Numbered from the stretch's first letter, positions 9,829-18,377 are shown. The stretch is DNA of 64,000 bases from an uncultured Eubacterium sp. (GCA_910586045.1 CAJUIH010000002.1:1-64000), one strand, 5' to 3'. Numbers and translations are program-made. The notes: a model not told the origin generated them from the letters alone.

Positions 9829-9852
9829 TTACCCTGCCAAAACGGCAGGGTT
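9829..9852. terminator. Stem-loop downstream of the 9190 gene
   Basis: Perfect 8-bp inverted repeat ACCCTGCC/GGCAGGGT with a 5-nt AAAAC loop. Only a short T-stretch follows, so it may be a weak terminator or a processing hairpin. Confidence 0.45.
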
Positions 9853-9887
9853 CCTCCCCGCCAATTACTTATTTTCTTTTTCATATA

Positions 9888-9922
9888 AAGCCGGTGTTCC
9901 CTAACACCGGCTTCCCCTTTCT
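9888..9922 (+). terminator. Rho-independent-like terminator
   Basis: 11-bp perfect stem AAGCCGGTGTT/AACACCGGCTT (9888-9898 and 9903-9913) with a CCCT loop, followed by CCCCTTTCTTTT. It closes the region before the subtilase gene. Confidence 0.7.
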
Positions 9923-9992
9923 TTTCCCAATTTCTTTTCATTCGATAATTCTAAATGAAAAACAATATCGAACCTTATTTCACAAAAATTCA

Positions 9993-10021
9993 TTGACATT
10001 TTACATTAAATATAATACAAT
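9993..10021 (+). promoter_or_regulatory. Promoter of the subtilase gene
   Basis: TTGACA (9993-9998), 17-nt spacer, TACAAT (10016-10021): a near-perfect SigA promoter, 48 nt before the start codon and its AAGGAGGAG ribosome binding site. Confidence 0.85.
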
Positions 10022-10069
10022 TACTATTGTACATCAATAACTTGATTTTTTAAATAAGGAGGAGAATCG

Positions 10070-12253
10070 ATGAAACTCAAAAAAACACTTGTACTATTCG
10101 GTTGTGCAATACTTACGCTTTCAGCAATGAATCTGACTGTCATTTCGAACGCGGCAGAAAAAGATGCATTCGTAAAAGAGTACCTTGTACAAACAGAATC
10201 CGACCAGCTTTACGAAACAATTTCTTTAGAATATGAAGATACTCTAAATGCTCCCCCTAAGGAAGCGCCTTTAAAATTAGAAGAAGAACATATTCTCTTA
10301 ATGGATTTAACCCCCGAGCAGGCATATGCGTTAAATCAGGAAGATGGCGTGACAGCAGAACCAAACGTTATATTAAACGCTGCAGAGTTCACAGAAGTAC
10401 AGCCGGCAATCGAAGACGTAAAATCTCTGGCAGAACAGCAATGGAACCTGTCGGCCGTACAGGCGGAATCCGTAGATGAATCAGCGGCAACGAAAAAAAT
10501 CAATATTGCCATCCTGGATTCCGGCGTAGATTTGCTGGGCGACGTGGAATTTGATTACCAAACCAGCTTAATCCCGGAAGAAAATACAGACGATCAAACC
10601 GGACATGGAACGATGATCACAAACCTGATCGCCCAAAATCAGAACGGTTTTTGTGAAACCGGCATCATACCGGACAGTTCCCCAATCGGACTGTACAATG
10701 TACGGATCCTGGATGAAAACAACCAGACGCCGTTAAGCCGGGTGATCGAAGGAATACAATGGTGTATAGACCACCACATCGACGTCATAAACATGAGCTT
10801 TGGTACAGAAGAATATTCCGAAATCCTGCACAATGTCATTTCCAAGGCACAGGATGCAGGCATACTGATGGTGGCGTCTGCAGGAAACAGCGGAAGCAAT
10901 CTCGTCGAATACCCTGCGGGATATTCGGAAGTCATCGGTGTTGGTTCTGTCAATGAAAATCTAACGTACAGCACATTCAGCAATTCCGGAAGCGCCATAG
11001 AACTGGTAGCGCCAGGGGAAAATATCCCGGTTACCTCCTATTGGGGACTGCAGGGCGCAGGCAGCGGGACCAGCTATGCAGCCGCTCATGTAACCGCGAT
11101 CGCCGCCCTGCTTTGGTCAGAAAATCCGCAGAGAAACGCGGCAGAGATCCGTACCCTGCTCAATAAAAGCGCATTGGATCTTGGTGAGGATTCCTCTTAC
11201 GGCAATGGTATGGTCAATTACCAATATGCCAGCACGCACACCGAATTAGCAGATCCGGAAAGTATTGTGGATGAGGACTGGGATCGTATGGCAGATCCGC
11301 AGACCTATGAGGTTCCGGATTCCTTAAAGGCAAGCTGGCACTATAACATGCATGCTGCATTAATCCCGTCATCTGTAAGCGGCTTAACCGCACATGAAGT
11401 CGATGTCGTCAAAGCGGCATCACGTTATTCAGACCAATCCGAAACCCTTCAAAATTACGATGTATTGCATGCCAGAGATTATACCAACTATGTCAGCGCG
11501 GCAAAATGTATGTATGAAGCAGCCTTGGCATGGAACACAAATAAAAATTATGACGATATTTATGCAAAAGCCGATTCCTATTATAGTTCAGATGAAAGTG
11601 CGGCTGTAAGGGCTACTAATATTAGCAACTTAAAAACTGCCATGAAACATGCTGTATATTATAATTTTCAGAATAAAGCCGAATCCGGCAGTGCTGTATC
11701 AGCAAACAGAGGGAGGTTACAGCTTTTGGGACTGGCGATCCATATAGGCGGGGATACTTATGCACATAAATCTATGTGTGATGGCAGTCCAAGTGGTGAA
11801 TTTGAAATCAGGAACATATATAATAATTCGAGTAAAGTTCAAGATGCAACAGCAAACGGTGAAGACAGTATAGACGATCTAATAAGAGACATAAAATCAG
11901 CGAAAGGAGTAACCACTGCAGGAATGGGCAACGCAAAATATTTTAGTAATGTCGGTATTTGCAACGAATACTATACCGATTCCATTAACTATATGGCAAA
12001 AAGATATTCCGTTGCAACAAAGGTAGCAACAAATAAATTATTAAATTATTATAGTAATAAAACATATTTCAGGCCATATGCTTTTTGTCCTTACGAAATC
12101 AGCACAACAGCAAATTTCAGAAATAATTACAGTTACAAGACAAGGCATTTAATAAAATTTCTCAATGATGCTGGTTTTAGTATTAATTCTTATCTGAACG
12201 GCAAAAACAGCTATCAAACCAGTGATTGGTATGCACTGTCATTTGATAACTAG
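10070..12253 (+). CDS. Secreted subtilisin-like serine protease with a C-terminal phospholipase-C-like domain
   Basis: Signal peptide (residues 1-29, ending SNAAE), a propeptide-like segment to about 110, then an S8 peptidase domain with the full triad: Asp150 in AILDSGVD, His179 in TGHGT and Ser335 in GTSYAAAH, plus oxyanion Asn273 in SAGNSG. The catalytic domain ends near residue 390. The remaining 330 residues are mainly helical and contain LLGLAIHIGGDTYAHKS (about 553-569), which resembles the metal-binding helices of the zinc-dependent phospholipase C/S1 nuclease fold; this is inference. The C-terminal third is more AT-rich than the protease domain, suggesting separate origins. No cell-wall anchor is visible, so the protein is probably released. 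The LRR gene follows 13 nt downstream. Confidence 0.85.
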   Translation: MKLKKTLVLFGCAILTLSAMNLTVISNAAEKDAFVKEYLVQTESDQLYETISLEYEDTLNAPPKEAPLKLEEEHILLMDLTPEQAYALNQEDGVTAEPNVILNAAEFTEVQPAIEDVKSLAEQQWNLSAVQAESVDESAATKKINIAILDSGVDLLGDVEFDYQTSLIPEENTDDQTGHGTMITNLIAQNQNGFCETGIIPDSSPIGLYNVRILDENNQTPLSRVIEGIQWCIDHHIDVINMSFGTEEYSEILHNVISKAQDAGILMVASAGNSGSNLVEYPAGYSEVIGVGSVNENLTYSTFSNSGSAIELVAPGENIPVTSYWGLQGAGSGTSYAAAHVTAIAALLWSENPQRNAAEIRTLLNKSALDLGEDSSYGNGMVNYQYASTHTELADPESIVDEDWDRMADPQTYEVPDSLKASWHYNMHAALIPSSVSGLTAHEVDVVKAASRYSDQSETLQNYDVLHARDYTNYVSAAKCMYEAALAWNTNKNYDDIYAKADSYYSSDESAAVRATNISNLKTAMKHAVYYNFQNKAESGSAVSANRGRLQLLGLAIHIGGDTYAHKSMCDGSPSGEFEIRNIYNNSSKVQDATANGEDSIDDLIRDIKSAKGVTTAGMGNAKYFSNVGICNEYYTDSINYMAKRYSVATKVATNKLLNYYSNKTYFRPYAFCPYEISTTANFRNNYSYKTRHLIKFLNDAGFSINSYLNGKNSYQTSDWYALSFDN

Positions 12254-12266
12254 AAAGGAGCGGTAC

Positions 12267-13304
12267 ATGAGCAGTAAAAAAATAGGAAAAACTTTCTGGT
12301 CATTCGCGTTCTGCCTGGCTACTCTGCTGGTTTTCACTGTAACAGCCAACGCTGCGGAAACAGACAGCCAAACCCCGGGGACTTTACGAGCATACATAGA
12401 AAACCAGGGGCTTTTCTATGGGGAATATAAAGACTGCATGTATACCTATACAAACCAAGAGAAAGAAATCAAAATTATAGGGCTAAATAAACATGCAGAA
12501 AATATTAAAATTCCCAGTATGATTCGCGGTAAAAAAGTCACCACAATCGATCTAGTTCCATATTATGAATATGGTATCTGGGAAGGCACTCTAAAATTAA
12601 AAAGCATTACTTTCTCCAAATATATTAATAAAATAACCGACAGTTTTTTTATATTTTTCGACAAACCAGAATTAACAGCATACTATGTTTCCTCAGAAAA
12701 CCAAAAATTTATGGCAAAAGACGGGGTTTTATTTTCCAAACACGGCAGGACGCTGATTTCTTTTCCTAGAAATAAGAAAATGAAAACATATCAAATTCCC
12801 AGTGGTGTAGTAAAAATCGGTTCGTTAGCCTTTAAATACTGTAGTAAAATTCAGAATATTGTAATGCCTGATACAGTAACGATCCTAAAATACCGAGCAT
12901 TCGCCTGTTCATCCATCCGCAAAATTAACCTGTCCAAGAATCTGGAAACGATGGAAGGAGCGGCATTTAGTGAAACAGGAATCACCGAAATCACCATTCC
13001 TTCTAAACTCAAAGAAATACCTAACCTTTGCTTTGGTTACTGTAAGAACCTAAAAAAAGTCACCATCCAGCAAGGCGTAAAAAAGATTGTCTATGATTCG
13101 TTTGTAGGCTGTCCGAAGCTAAGAACCATCATCATACCGCCAAGTGTGACCGATTTTGATGAAAGCGCATTTGTGTACATCTCCTCCCATTTCGAAACTG
13201 AAACAATCAACCTTACCATTTATGCGAAAGAACGCTCGTTTGCCTATAAAGAAGCAGGCAAATGGGGCAAGTATGGTATCAAAGTCAAAAAATGGAATCC
13301 TTGA
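12267..13304 (+). CDS. Secreted leucine-rich-repeat (BspA/LRR_5-like) protein
   Basis: 345 residues. I chose the ATG at 12267 because AAAGGAGCGGTAC precedes it and a signal peptide follows (FWSFAFCLATLLVFTVTANA, cleavage near residue 31); the longer frame would overlap the protease gene. Residues about 90-310 contain BspA-type repeats such as IPSGVVKIGSLAFKYCSKIQ, VMPDTVTILKYRAFACSSI and IPPSVTDFDESAFV. Such proteins bind host or surface ligands in gut and oral bacteria, but no ligand can be inferred here. No LPxTG motif. It is co-oriented with and 13 nt after the subtilase, so the pair is probably one transcript, and a terminator follows at once. Confidence 0.85.
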   Translation: MSSKKIGKTFWSFAFCLATLLVFTVTANAAETDSQTPGTLRAYIENQGLFYGEYKDCMYTYTNQEKEIKIIGLNKHAENIKIPSMIRGKKVTTIDLVPYYEYGIWEGTLKLKSITFSKYINKITDSFFIFFDKPELTAYYVSSENQKFMAKDGVLFSKHGRTLISFPRNKKMKTYQIPSGVVKIGSLAFKYCSKIQNIVMPDTVTILKYRAFACSSIRKINLSKNLETMEGAAFSETGITEITIPSKLKEIPNLCFGYCKNLKKVTIQQGVKKIVYDSFVGCPKLRTIIIPPSVTDFDESAFVYISSHFETETINLTIYAKERSFAYKEAGKWGKYGIKVKKWNP

Positions 13305-13314
13305 GTTCTTTCGA

Positions 13315-13347
13315 CAAAAACCACCGCTTCCCGCGGTGGTTTTTTTA
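13315..13347 (+). terminator. Rho-independent terminator of the protease-LRR transcript
   Basis: Perfect stem CCACCGC-ttccc-GCGGTGG (13321-13340), preceded by AAAAA and followed by seven T residues, 16 nt after the LRR stop codon. Confidence 0.95.
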
Positions 13348-13484
13348 ATCTTCTTATTTTATTTTTTATACCGTCTCCATGTTTCTGCCAAAATGATAAA
13401 AAACACGCATTTCTCATGAAAATACTTTCTTTCCCTGTGGCAATTTCATTATTTATGTTGTATAATAAAACTATTCTATTAATC

Positions 13485-13683
13485 GGTTCTCTTTCGTTAC
13501 TTTTATTGCGCAGTCAAGCCCTTTGTCAGCTACTTGGACGGTGCGTCCGGAGATGTTGCTGCGCTGTTTAAGGTCATGAATGATATTTCTTAACACAGTT
13601 TTCTCACTTTCGTTTCCTGGGTATATTTTCATCCCAACTGGTATCTGGTCCGCATCAAGCTAATACCAATAGGCTAAAAGAAG
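13485..13683 (-). pseudogene. Transposase remnant (IS1634/IS4-like fragment)
   Basis: The minus strand translates to LDADQIPVGMKIYPGNESEK and, further on, SGRTVQVADKGLDCA, the core of IS1634/IS4-type DDE transposases around the PGNxSE and ADKGL motifs. A stop (TAG) interrupts the frame just before LDAD, and both ends of the protein are missing. Only about 65 codons remain, so it is a degraded relic. No matching terminal repeats were seen. Confidence 0.8.
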
Positions 13684-13710
13684 CAATGAGTCCATAAGGA
13701 CAAAGAACGA

Positions 13711-13746
13711 AATCCCACGACCATATTGCCGTACAGTCGTGGGATT
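13711..13746 (-). terminator. Stem-loop downstream of the small membrane peptide gene
   Basis: 11-bp perfect inverted repeat AATCCCACGAC/GTCGTGGGATT with a 14-nt loop. On the minus strand it is followed by a T-rich stretch, and it begins about 37 nt after the stop of the peptide gene at 13783, as expected for its terminator. The plus strand is also T-rich afterwards, so it may act both ways. Confidence 0.7.
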
Positions 13747-13782
13747 CTTCTTTACTTTTATACCGGCAAAGCATCCAGTAGG

Positions 13783-13890
13783 TTATTTGTTGTTCGATTC
13801 ATCTTTGCTTTCTAACCATTTGTTGATGCGGTGGCTAACCACACCAGCCATGACAGCGATAATGATACTAGCAAGAAATGTAACATACAT
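13783..13890 (-). CDS. 35-residue single-span membrane peptide, type I toxin-like
   Basis: Starts at ATG 13890 with a perfect AAAGGAGGG ribosome binding site 7 nt upstream. The peptide has a hydrophobic helix (residues 3-18, VTFLASIIIAVMAGVV) followed by a charged tail with HRINKWLESK. This is the size and build of membrane-acting toxins of type I toxin-antitoxin pairs, and short hydrophobic peptides ending in a KWL-type tail are common unnamed genes in gut Firmicutes. It has its own promoter (14044-14072), a structured leader that can pair with its ribosome binding site, and a terminator. No other gene shares the transcript. Toxicity is inference. Confidence 0.65.
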   Translation of the reverse strand: MYVTFLASIIIAVMAGVVSHRINKWLESKDESNNK

Positions 13891-13897
13891 TGTTTCA

Positions 13898-13937
13898 CCC
13901 TCCTTTCTTTCGTCTGGAGGGCTACTTTGAACCCTCC
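13898..13937 (-). promoter_or_regulatory. Leader hairpin with an alternative pairing to the ribosome binding site
   Basis: On the minus strand GGAGGG (13932-13937) can pair with CCCTCC (13916-13921), which can instead pair with the Shine-Dalgarno GGAGGG (13898-13903). The two foldings are mutually exclusive, so the leader can hide or expose the ribosome binding site of the 35-residue peptide, as in many type I toxin mRNAs. Confidence 0.55.
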
Positions 13938-14006
13938 GAAAAATAAGAGGGGTAAAGCCGCCTTTGGCTCTATGGTTTTCCCATATCGACAATATAACCC
14001 CGATGA

Positions 14007-14036
14007 GGGCATCTGTTGACGCAGATGCCTTTCTTT
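14007..14036 (+). terminator. Possible terminator of an antisense RNA, and 5' hairpin of the peptide mRNA
   Basis: Perfect 8-bp stem GGCATCTG/CAGATGCC (14008-14015 and 14022-14029) followed on the plus strand by TTTCTTT. Read on the plus strand it is a terminator with no gene before it, as expected for an antisense RNA crossing the peptide leader. Read on the minus strand it sits at the very 5' end of the predicted peptide mRNA, where such hairpins often stabilise the transcript. Confidence 0.5.
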
Positions 14037-14043
14037 AGTGTAA

Positions 14044-14072
14044 AGAATATCACAAACTGCCGGAAAGTTCAA
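14044..14072 (-). promoter_or_regulatory. Promoter of the 35-residue peptide gene
   Basis: On the minus strand TTGAAC (14067-14072), 17-nt spacer, TATTCT (14044-14049). The transcript would start near 14037 and carry a leader of about 145 nt before ATG at 13890. Confidence 0.65.
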
Positions 14073-14271
14073 GAGCTTTCTTCTGTTGGGGGATGGTAAA
14101 CGCAAGCTTTTATATGCTTTAAGAAAATCTTGAAATAGATAGTCCCTCCTGCCACACATGATTAATTTTATAGCACTTAATCGCAGCTACTTGATTTTAT
14201 AACGCTCTTTCATTATACTATAGACAAAGAAATGTACCAAGTGCGGCATTACGATTAAAAAGGAGCAGGAA

Positions 14272-15051
14272 ATGAAACTTTTAGTGTTATATTTTTCTGG
14301 AGTAGGTGCAACGAAAAAAATAGCGGAACTTATGCAGGATTGTCTATTACACACAAAAAACTGTACCGTAGATTTATATTCTATCGAAAACCTCACAGCC
14401 ATGAACTTTACAACTTATGATGCTTTGATAATTGGCACGCCGGTTTATCATGGCGCCCCATCTAAGATTGTGAAGACCTATTTTCGTTCGTTGCCTCCTT
14501 TGCGTAAAAAGATACCAGCATTTATTTTTAATACAAGAGCTTTGTGCTCATGCAACACCAATAGACTATTAGCAAAACTATTACTAAAGAAAAAGATCAT
14601 CCCTATAAAAGATCGGGATTATCGGACTCCAGCAAGTGATGGTGCACTTATTCTTCCATTTATAAAGAGATTTTTTTACTTTGAGAAAAATATTTACACA
14701 AAAATCCATTTAGACTGTATGGATTTTTTGGAGCAAGTACAAACAAAACAGTTGTACGGATATATACCACGATTTCGTTTTAGCAGCGTTATAAATGCCC
14801 CTAATATGTTTATCGGACAAATGATTACCTTCAAGATATTTTTGCATCAGGATAAGTGTCTGAAGTGCGGCCGATGTATTGAAAATTGTCCGCATTATGC
14901 TTGGGAAAGAAGTAAATCGGGCTATCCGTTATTTAACAGCGCAAAATGCGAAAACTGTTACCGCTGTATCCACCACTGCCCAGCAAAGGCATTATCATTA
15001 AGCAAGCATTCAACGCCCACAAAATTGTTATTCTGTTACCGTGAGATGTGA
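14272..15051 (+). CDS. EFR1-type flavodoxin/ferredoxin fusion protein
   Basis: 259 residues. The N-terminal half is flavodoxin-like: LYFSGVGATKKIA is the FMN phosphate loop and DALIIGTPVYHGAP the second FMN loop. The C-terminal part has two [4Fe-4S] motifs: CLKCGRCIENCP (about 199-210) and CENCYRCIHHCP (about 226-237). The family (EFR1 ferrodoxin) is widespread in Clostridia as an electron carrier or reductase of unknown partner. A good ribosome binding site AAAAGGAGCAGGAA precedes ATG. It is convergent with mutY 38 nt away and has no same-strand partner. Confidence 0.88.
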   Translation: MKLLVLYFSGVGATKKIAELMQDCLLHTKNCTVDLYSIENLTAMNFTTYDALIIGTPVYHGAPSKIVKTYFRSLPPLRKKIPAFIFNTRALCSCNTNRLLAKLLLKKKIIPIKDRDYRTPASDGALILPFIKRFFYFEKNIYTKIHLDCMDFLEQVQTKQLYGYIPRFRFSSVINAPNMFIGQMITFKIFLHQDKCLKCGRCIENCPHYAWERSKSGYPLFNSAKCENCYRCIHHCPAKALSLSKHSTPTKLLFCYREM

Positions 15052-15089
15052 TTCCCACTTTGCGCATTATGCTGCCCATCATTCTGCTT

Positions 15090-16193
15090 TTACTTATTTT
15101 TTCCATCATATTTTTCCTGCCCCAGCCGAATATTCATATATTTTGTATAACGTGCAAACGCAGACGGGATCGCATACTTTTCTTCAGCATCCGCTGCCTG
15201 TGCAAATACAAAACCGGATCCGGGCATCTGCGGATCTTCCAATTGCGCCACACGAATCATATACCCGGTCATATGCCACTCAATATGGGAGAATATATGC
15301 CCGGCATGTTCCAATGGTTCGATTTTAATCGGGGTAAGCTCCATCTCTTTTACATAAGCCGTTACTTCATCTCTTGTTTTGTGGCCAGGCAGGTTCGGAA
15401 ACTCATACATACCTGCTAAAAGCCCTTTGTCCGGGCGGCGGTGGAGCAGGACTCTTTGTCCGTCACGGATTAAAAGGACTGTTTTTTCCTCAATTTTCCT
15501 CGGTTTCGGCTTTCCTTTTACCGGCAGGCGTCCATAGCTTTTTTCCTGATAAGCCCTGCACAACGGCATCCACGGACATTCGCTGCATTTCGGCTCCCCG
15601 TTCGGCACGCAGACCAATGCGCCAAGCTCCATCAGCGCCTGGTTAAAGGCCCCCGCGTGCCCTTTTGGAATGACAGGCAAAAGCAGCCGCTCTGCTTTTG
15701 CCTTGACCGACTGCTTTTGAATGTCCGAATCATCCGCGGATACCCGCATCAAAATGCGCAGGACATTCCCGTCTACAGCCGGAACCGGGATCCCGTACGC
15801 GATGGAAGCGACCGCCCCGGCGGTATAATGCCCGATCCCTTTTAATTTTAACAGCTCCTCATAATCCGCCGGAAGCTGCCCGTCATATGATTCCATCATT
15901 GTTTGGGCGGCGGCCTGCATATTACGCACGCGGTTATAGTAGCCAAGCCCCTCCCAAAGCTTTAGTAACTGTTCCTGCCCGCATGCGGCAAGCGCGGAAA
16001 CGTTTGGCAATTCTTTGACAAATCGCTCAAAATACGGCTTGACCGCTTCTACCCTTGTCTGCTGCAGCATAATCTCGGATACCCACACCCGGTACGGCGA
16101 CGGATCCTCCCTCCAGGGCAGTACCCTTGCATGGACCGAAAACCATTCCAGCAGTGGTTCGGCCAATTGGCCAAGCGGATACTCTTCCAGCAT
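15090..16193 (-). CDS. mutY: A/G-specific adenine glycosylase MutY
   Basis: Removes adenine mispaired with 8-oxoguanine. N-terminal HhH-GPD domain: VSEIMLQQTRVEAVKPYFERF contains the catalytic Glu, LPADYEELLKLKGIGHYTAGA is the helix-hairpin-helix and VPAVDGNVLRIL carries the catalytic Asp. The [4Fe-4S] loop C-x6-C-x2-C-x5-C spans CVPNGEPKCSECPWMPLC. The C-terminal NUDIX-like 8-oxoG recognition domain (from about 235) is present, so the 367-residue protein is full length. It follows the lysozyme-like gene by 27 nt and converges on the EFR1 gene. Confidence 0.95.
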   Translation of the reverse strand: MLEEYPLGQLAEPLLEWFSVHARVLPWREDPSPYRVWVSEIMLQQTRVEAVKPYFERFVKELPNVSALAACGQEQLLKLWEGLGYYNRVRNMQAAAQTMMESYDGQLPADYEELLKLKGIGHYTAGAVASIAYGIPVPAVDGNVLRILMRVSADDSDIQKQSVKAKAERLLLPVIPKGHAGAFNQALMELGALVCVPNGEPKCSECPWMPLCRAYQEKSYGRLPVKGKPKPRKIEEKTVLLIRDGQRVLLHRRPDKGLLAGMYEFPNLPGHKTRDEVTAYVKEMELTPIKIEPLEHAGHIFSHIEWHMTGYMIRVAQLEDPQMPGSGFVFAQAADAEEKYAIPSAFARYTKYMNIRLGQEKYDGKNK

Positions 16194-16220
16194 AACTGCT
16201 CCTTTCTTTTCTATCCGTAC

Positions 16221-18068
16221 CTATTTACGCACCCCTTTTACCCCTTTGGACGACGGCCCGAGCACCCGGACTTGATGATATTCGGATACATATTTTACTA
16301 CATAATAGTAAGTAGTCCCTTTTTTTGCCTTTGTATCGCTGTAGCTTTTCTGTGTCATATCCGTAATGACCTTAATGCGTATATAAGAACCGCCTTTTTG
16401 TTTCCGGTAAATATAGATCCGGTTTGCGTTTGGATACCGATTCCATCGCAGTGTATTGGATTTAGCGTCGCATTTGATCGTAACAGGCGGTTTCTTGGTG
16501 CGGACAGCAAGCATCTTGCGGATCATCGTTTTCGTCTGGTCGCCGACGATTCCGTCCGCGCCGATTCCGCATTTTGTCTGGAAATTTGTAACGATTTTAG
16601 TCATCTGCGCATTCCAGGTACCATTTACTGTCAGATCTGCCCCGTCCAGAACAAGGAGTGCGGCCTGCAGCCACTGGACATGGAATTTTTGCATATTTTT
16701 ACCTGCGTAAAGCGACCCGGACGGCACGGTATAGTCCGCGGGCGAAGTGGAATAGACCGAAATGGATATTGTAAGCTGCGCCGCTTCGTAAGTATCGGTC
16801 TTCGCCTGTGAAGCCGTGATTTTTGCCTCGCCCGGATTCTTGATCGTAACCGTTCCGCTGCTATTTACGCTTGCCGCTGACGGATTGGATGACTGATATG
16901 TGATCGGGGATTGTGCATGATTGCTCGTTACCCCTAATAAAATGGTGCTGCTGCCCTGATTGACGCCATAGCTTTTTTTCGCTGCCTTTAACGTTGCTTT
17001 TTTTAACGGAACGACTGGATCGGCCGGATCCTCTGGTTTTTCCGGTTCCTCCGGCTTTACGTCGGGCGGATCCTGCGGCTGCGACGGCAGCCCGTTCCCC
17101 GGTGTAACGGATTCGTTTTTAAAAACAGCTTTGATCAACGCGGTAATCGTATCCCTTCCCGCATATCCATCCACCTCCAGATTTTTTGCGGCCTGAAATT
17201 CGGATACGGCCGTCTTTGTCTGTGCGTCGTAAACGCCGGAAACCGTAAGCCCCGCTTTCATACATGTATTTAAAGAACGCTGGATCCATGCGGCCCCCGC
17301 ATCATTTGCCGTCTCATATGTATAAGGGATATAAGAATCCGAGCCAAGGCAGTAGGCCCATCCAAGTTCTGTCGCGTAAATATACGTGCGAAACCGGCGG
17401 CTGTGATAGGCGCTTTTGCCCATAACCGAATCACAAATCGCCGCCATATGCAGCTCGTTGAGTGTAACAGACGCGTAGCTTCCTACATATCCCGATGCGG
17501 ACGTAGCAACCCGTACTGCCGCTGCCGTACCGCCCTGGTTTGCCAGATCCGCAAAATAGACCAGTGCCGGTTCATTCGTCACCCCAAGTCGCTGCCCCTG
17601 TTCAATATAATCTGTAATATCCTTTTGCGCCAGCGCATCCTGTTCTGCTTTACTTTCCTTGGTCGCCAGCAGTTTTTTTACCGCCGCTGTCTCGGCCGTC
17701 GTCAATTTTCTAGTCGACCATGCGGCCGAACCGGTAGTCGCCTTGATTTCTGTATACAAGGCCGTTCCCAGCATACTTTTTGCCTGTGTTTCATTTTGTG
17801 CCGCAATCGAACGAAGCAGGGAAAGCGCACGCGGGCCGTGCCACTGCAGCTTTCCGATCGACACCGCTCCATTGTCATCCGGGTTTACCGAATCATAAAT
17901 GCCTTCGTTATCATACAGGATCTGCGCAGCAGCCATTACAACGGCCGACGGCTGCACCTGCGCTGCCGCGTGCAGTCTGACTGGGTCAGCCGCAAACAGC
18001 AGCACTGCCGCTGCACATACCAGTACAAGGTTCCATAAATTGCATCTGCGTATTAATCTGCGTATCAT
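16221..18068 (-). CDS. Secreted lysozyme-like protein with peptidoglycan-binding, Big2-like and FnIII-like domains
   Basis: 615 residues. Signal peptide 1-36 (ending RLHAAAQ). Residues about 38-215 look like a lysozyme-fold domain: Glu55 in YDNEGIYDSVN, followed by AVSIGKLQWHGPRAL, matches the Glu plus SxGxxQ pattern of muramidase/transglycosylase-like enzymes. Then a peptidoglycan-binding domain (WIQRSLNTCMKAGL to ITALIKAVF), a proline-rich linker (about 320-350), a Big2-like domain ending near 450, a second peptidoglycan-binding domain (about 460-520) and a C-terminal FnIII-like domain (about 525-605). Function as a cell-wall hydrolase is inferred. The leader holds the 95-nt interleaved repeat (18090-18184), which ends directly before the GAAAGGAT ribosome binding site. 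Confidence 0.8.
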   Translation of the reverse strand: MIRRLIRRCNLWNLVLVCAAAVLLFAADPVRLHAAAQVQPSAVVMAAAQILYDNEGIYDSVNPDDNGAVSIGKLQWHGPRALSLLRSIAAQNETQAKSMLGTALYTEIKATTGSAAWSTRKLTTAETAAVKKLLATKESKAEQDALAQKDITDYIEQGQRLGVTNEPALVYFADLANQGGTAAAVRVATSASGYVGSYASVTLNELHMAAICDSVMGKSAYHSRRFRTYIYATELGWAYCLGSDSYIPYTYETANDAGAAWIQRSLNTCMKAGLTVSGVYDAQTKTAVSEFQAAKNLEVDGYAGRDTITALIKAVFKNESVTPGNGLPSQPQDPPDVKPEEPEKPEDPADPVVPLKKATLKAAKKSYGVNQGSSTILLGVTSNHAQSPITYQSSNPSAASVNSSGTVTIKNPGEAKITASQAKTDTYEAAQLTISISVYSTSPADYTVPSGSLYAGKNMQKFHVQWLQAALLVLDGADLTVNGTWNAQMTKIVTNFQTKCGIGADGIVGDQTKTMIRKMLAVRTKKPPVTIKCDAKSNTLRWNRYPNANRIYIYRKQKGGSYIRIKVITDMTQKSYSDTKAKKGTTYYYVVKYVSEYHQVRVLGPSSKGVKGVRK

Positions 18069-18089
18069 CCGTGTTTTTTAAATCCTTTC

Positions 18090-18184
18090 CTATATAAACG
18101 GCGTAAAATTTCAGCACAATATCATTTGTTTCTGGCCCGCCGTTTATCGGGTTTATTGTGCAGTATTCAATCACCGAATATATA
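18090..18184 (-). repeat. 95-nt interleaved repeat, copy 1 (leader of the lysozyme-like gene)
   Basis: Same 95-nt sequence as copies at 31017 and 42664, here on the minus strand. Stem 1 is GCACAATA/TATTGTGC (element positions 24-31 and 64-71) and stem 2 is ATAAACGGCG/CGCCGTTTAT (38-47 and 82-91). The order 1-2-1'-2' means that both stems together form an H-type pseudoknot. The element ends at the GGAAAGGAT ribosome binding site, 21 nt before the start codon at 18068, which makes it a candidate cis-acting RNA. I recognise no known riboswitch. Confidence 0.85.
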
Positions 18185-18348
18185 AATTTGTAAAATCATG
18201 TCTGATATCCTGCCAAAACAGTATCCTCCATACAGATGAAAACAGCATGAAAGCACTGCCAAAAAAGAGTTTTGTCCAAGATTCAAACACCTAACATATA
18301 TAAAGTACGCACGTATCGCAAAAAATACCGGTATCCTGCTAAATTTTA

Positions 18349-18377
18349 TTGACATACCTTTCACAAAGTAATAAATT
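18349..18377 (+). promoter_or_regulatory. Promoter of the crotonase gene
   Basis: TTGACA (18349-18354), 17-nt spacer, TAAATT (18372-18377), with a further TATAAG immediately downstream. It lies 68 nt before ATG, which is preceded by AGGAGG. Confidence 0.8.
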
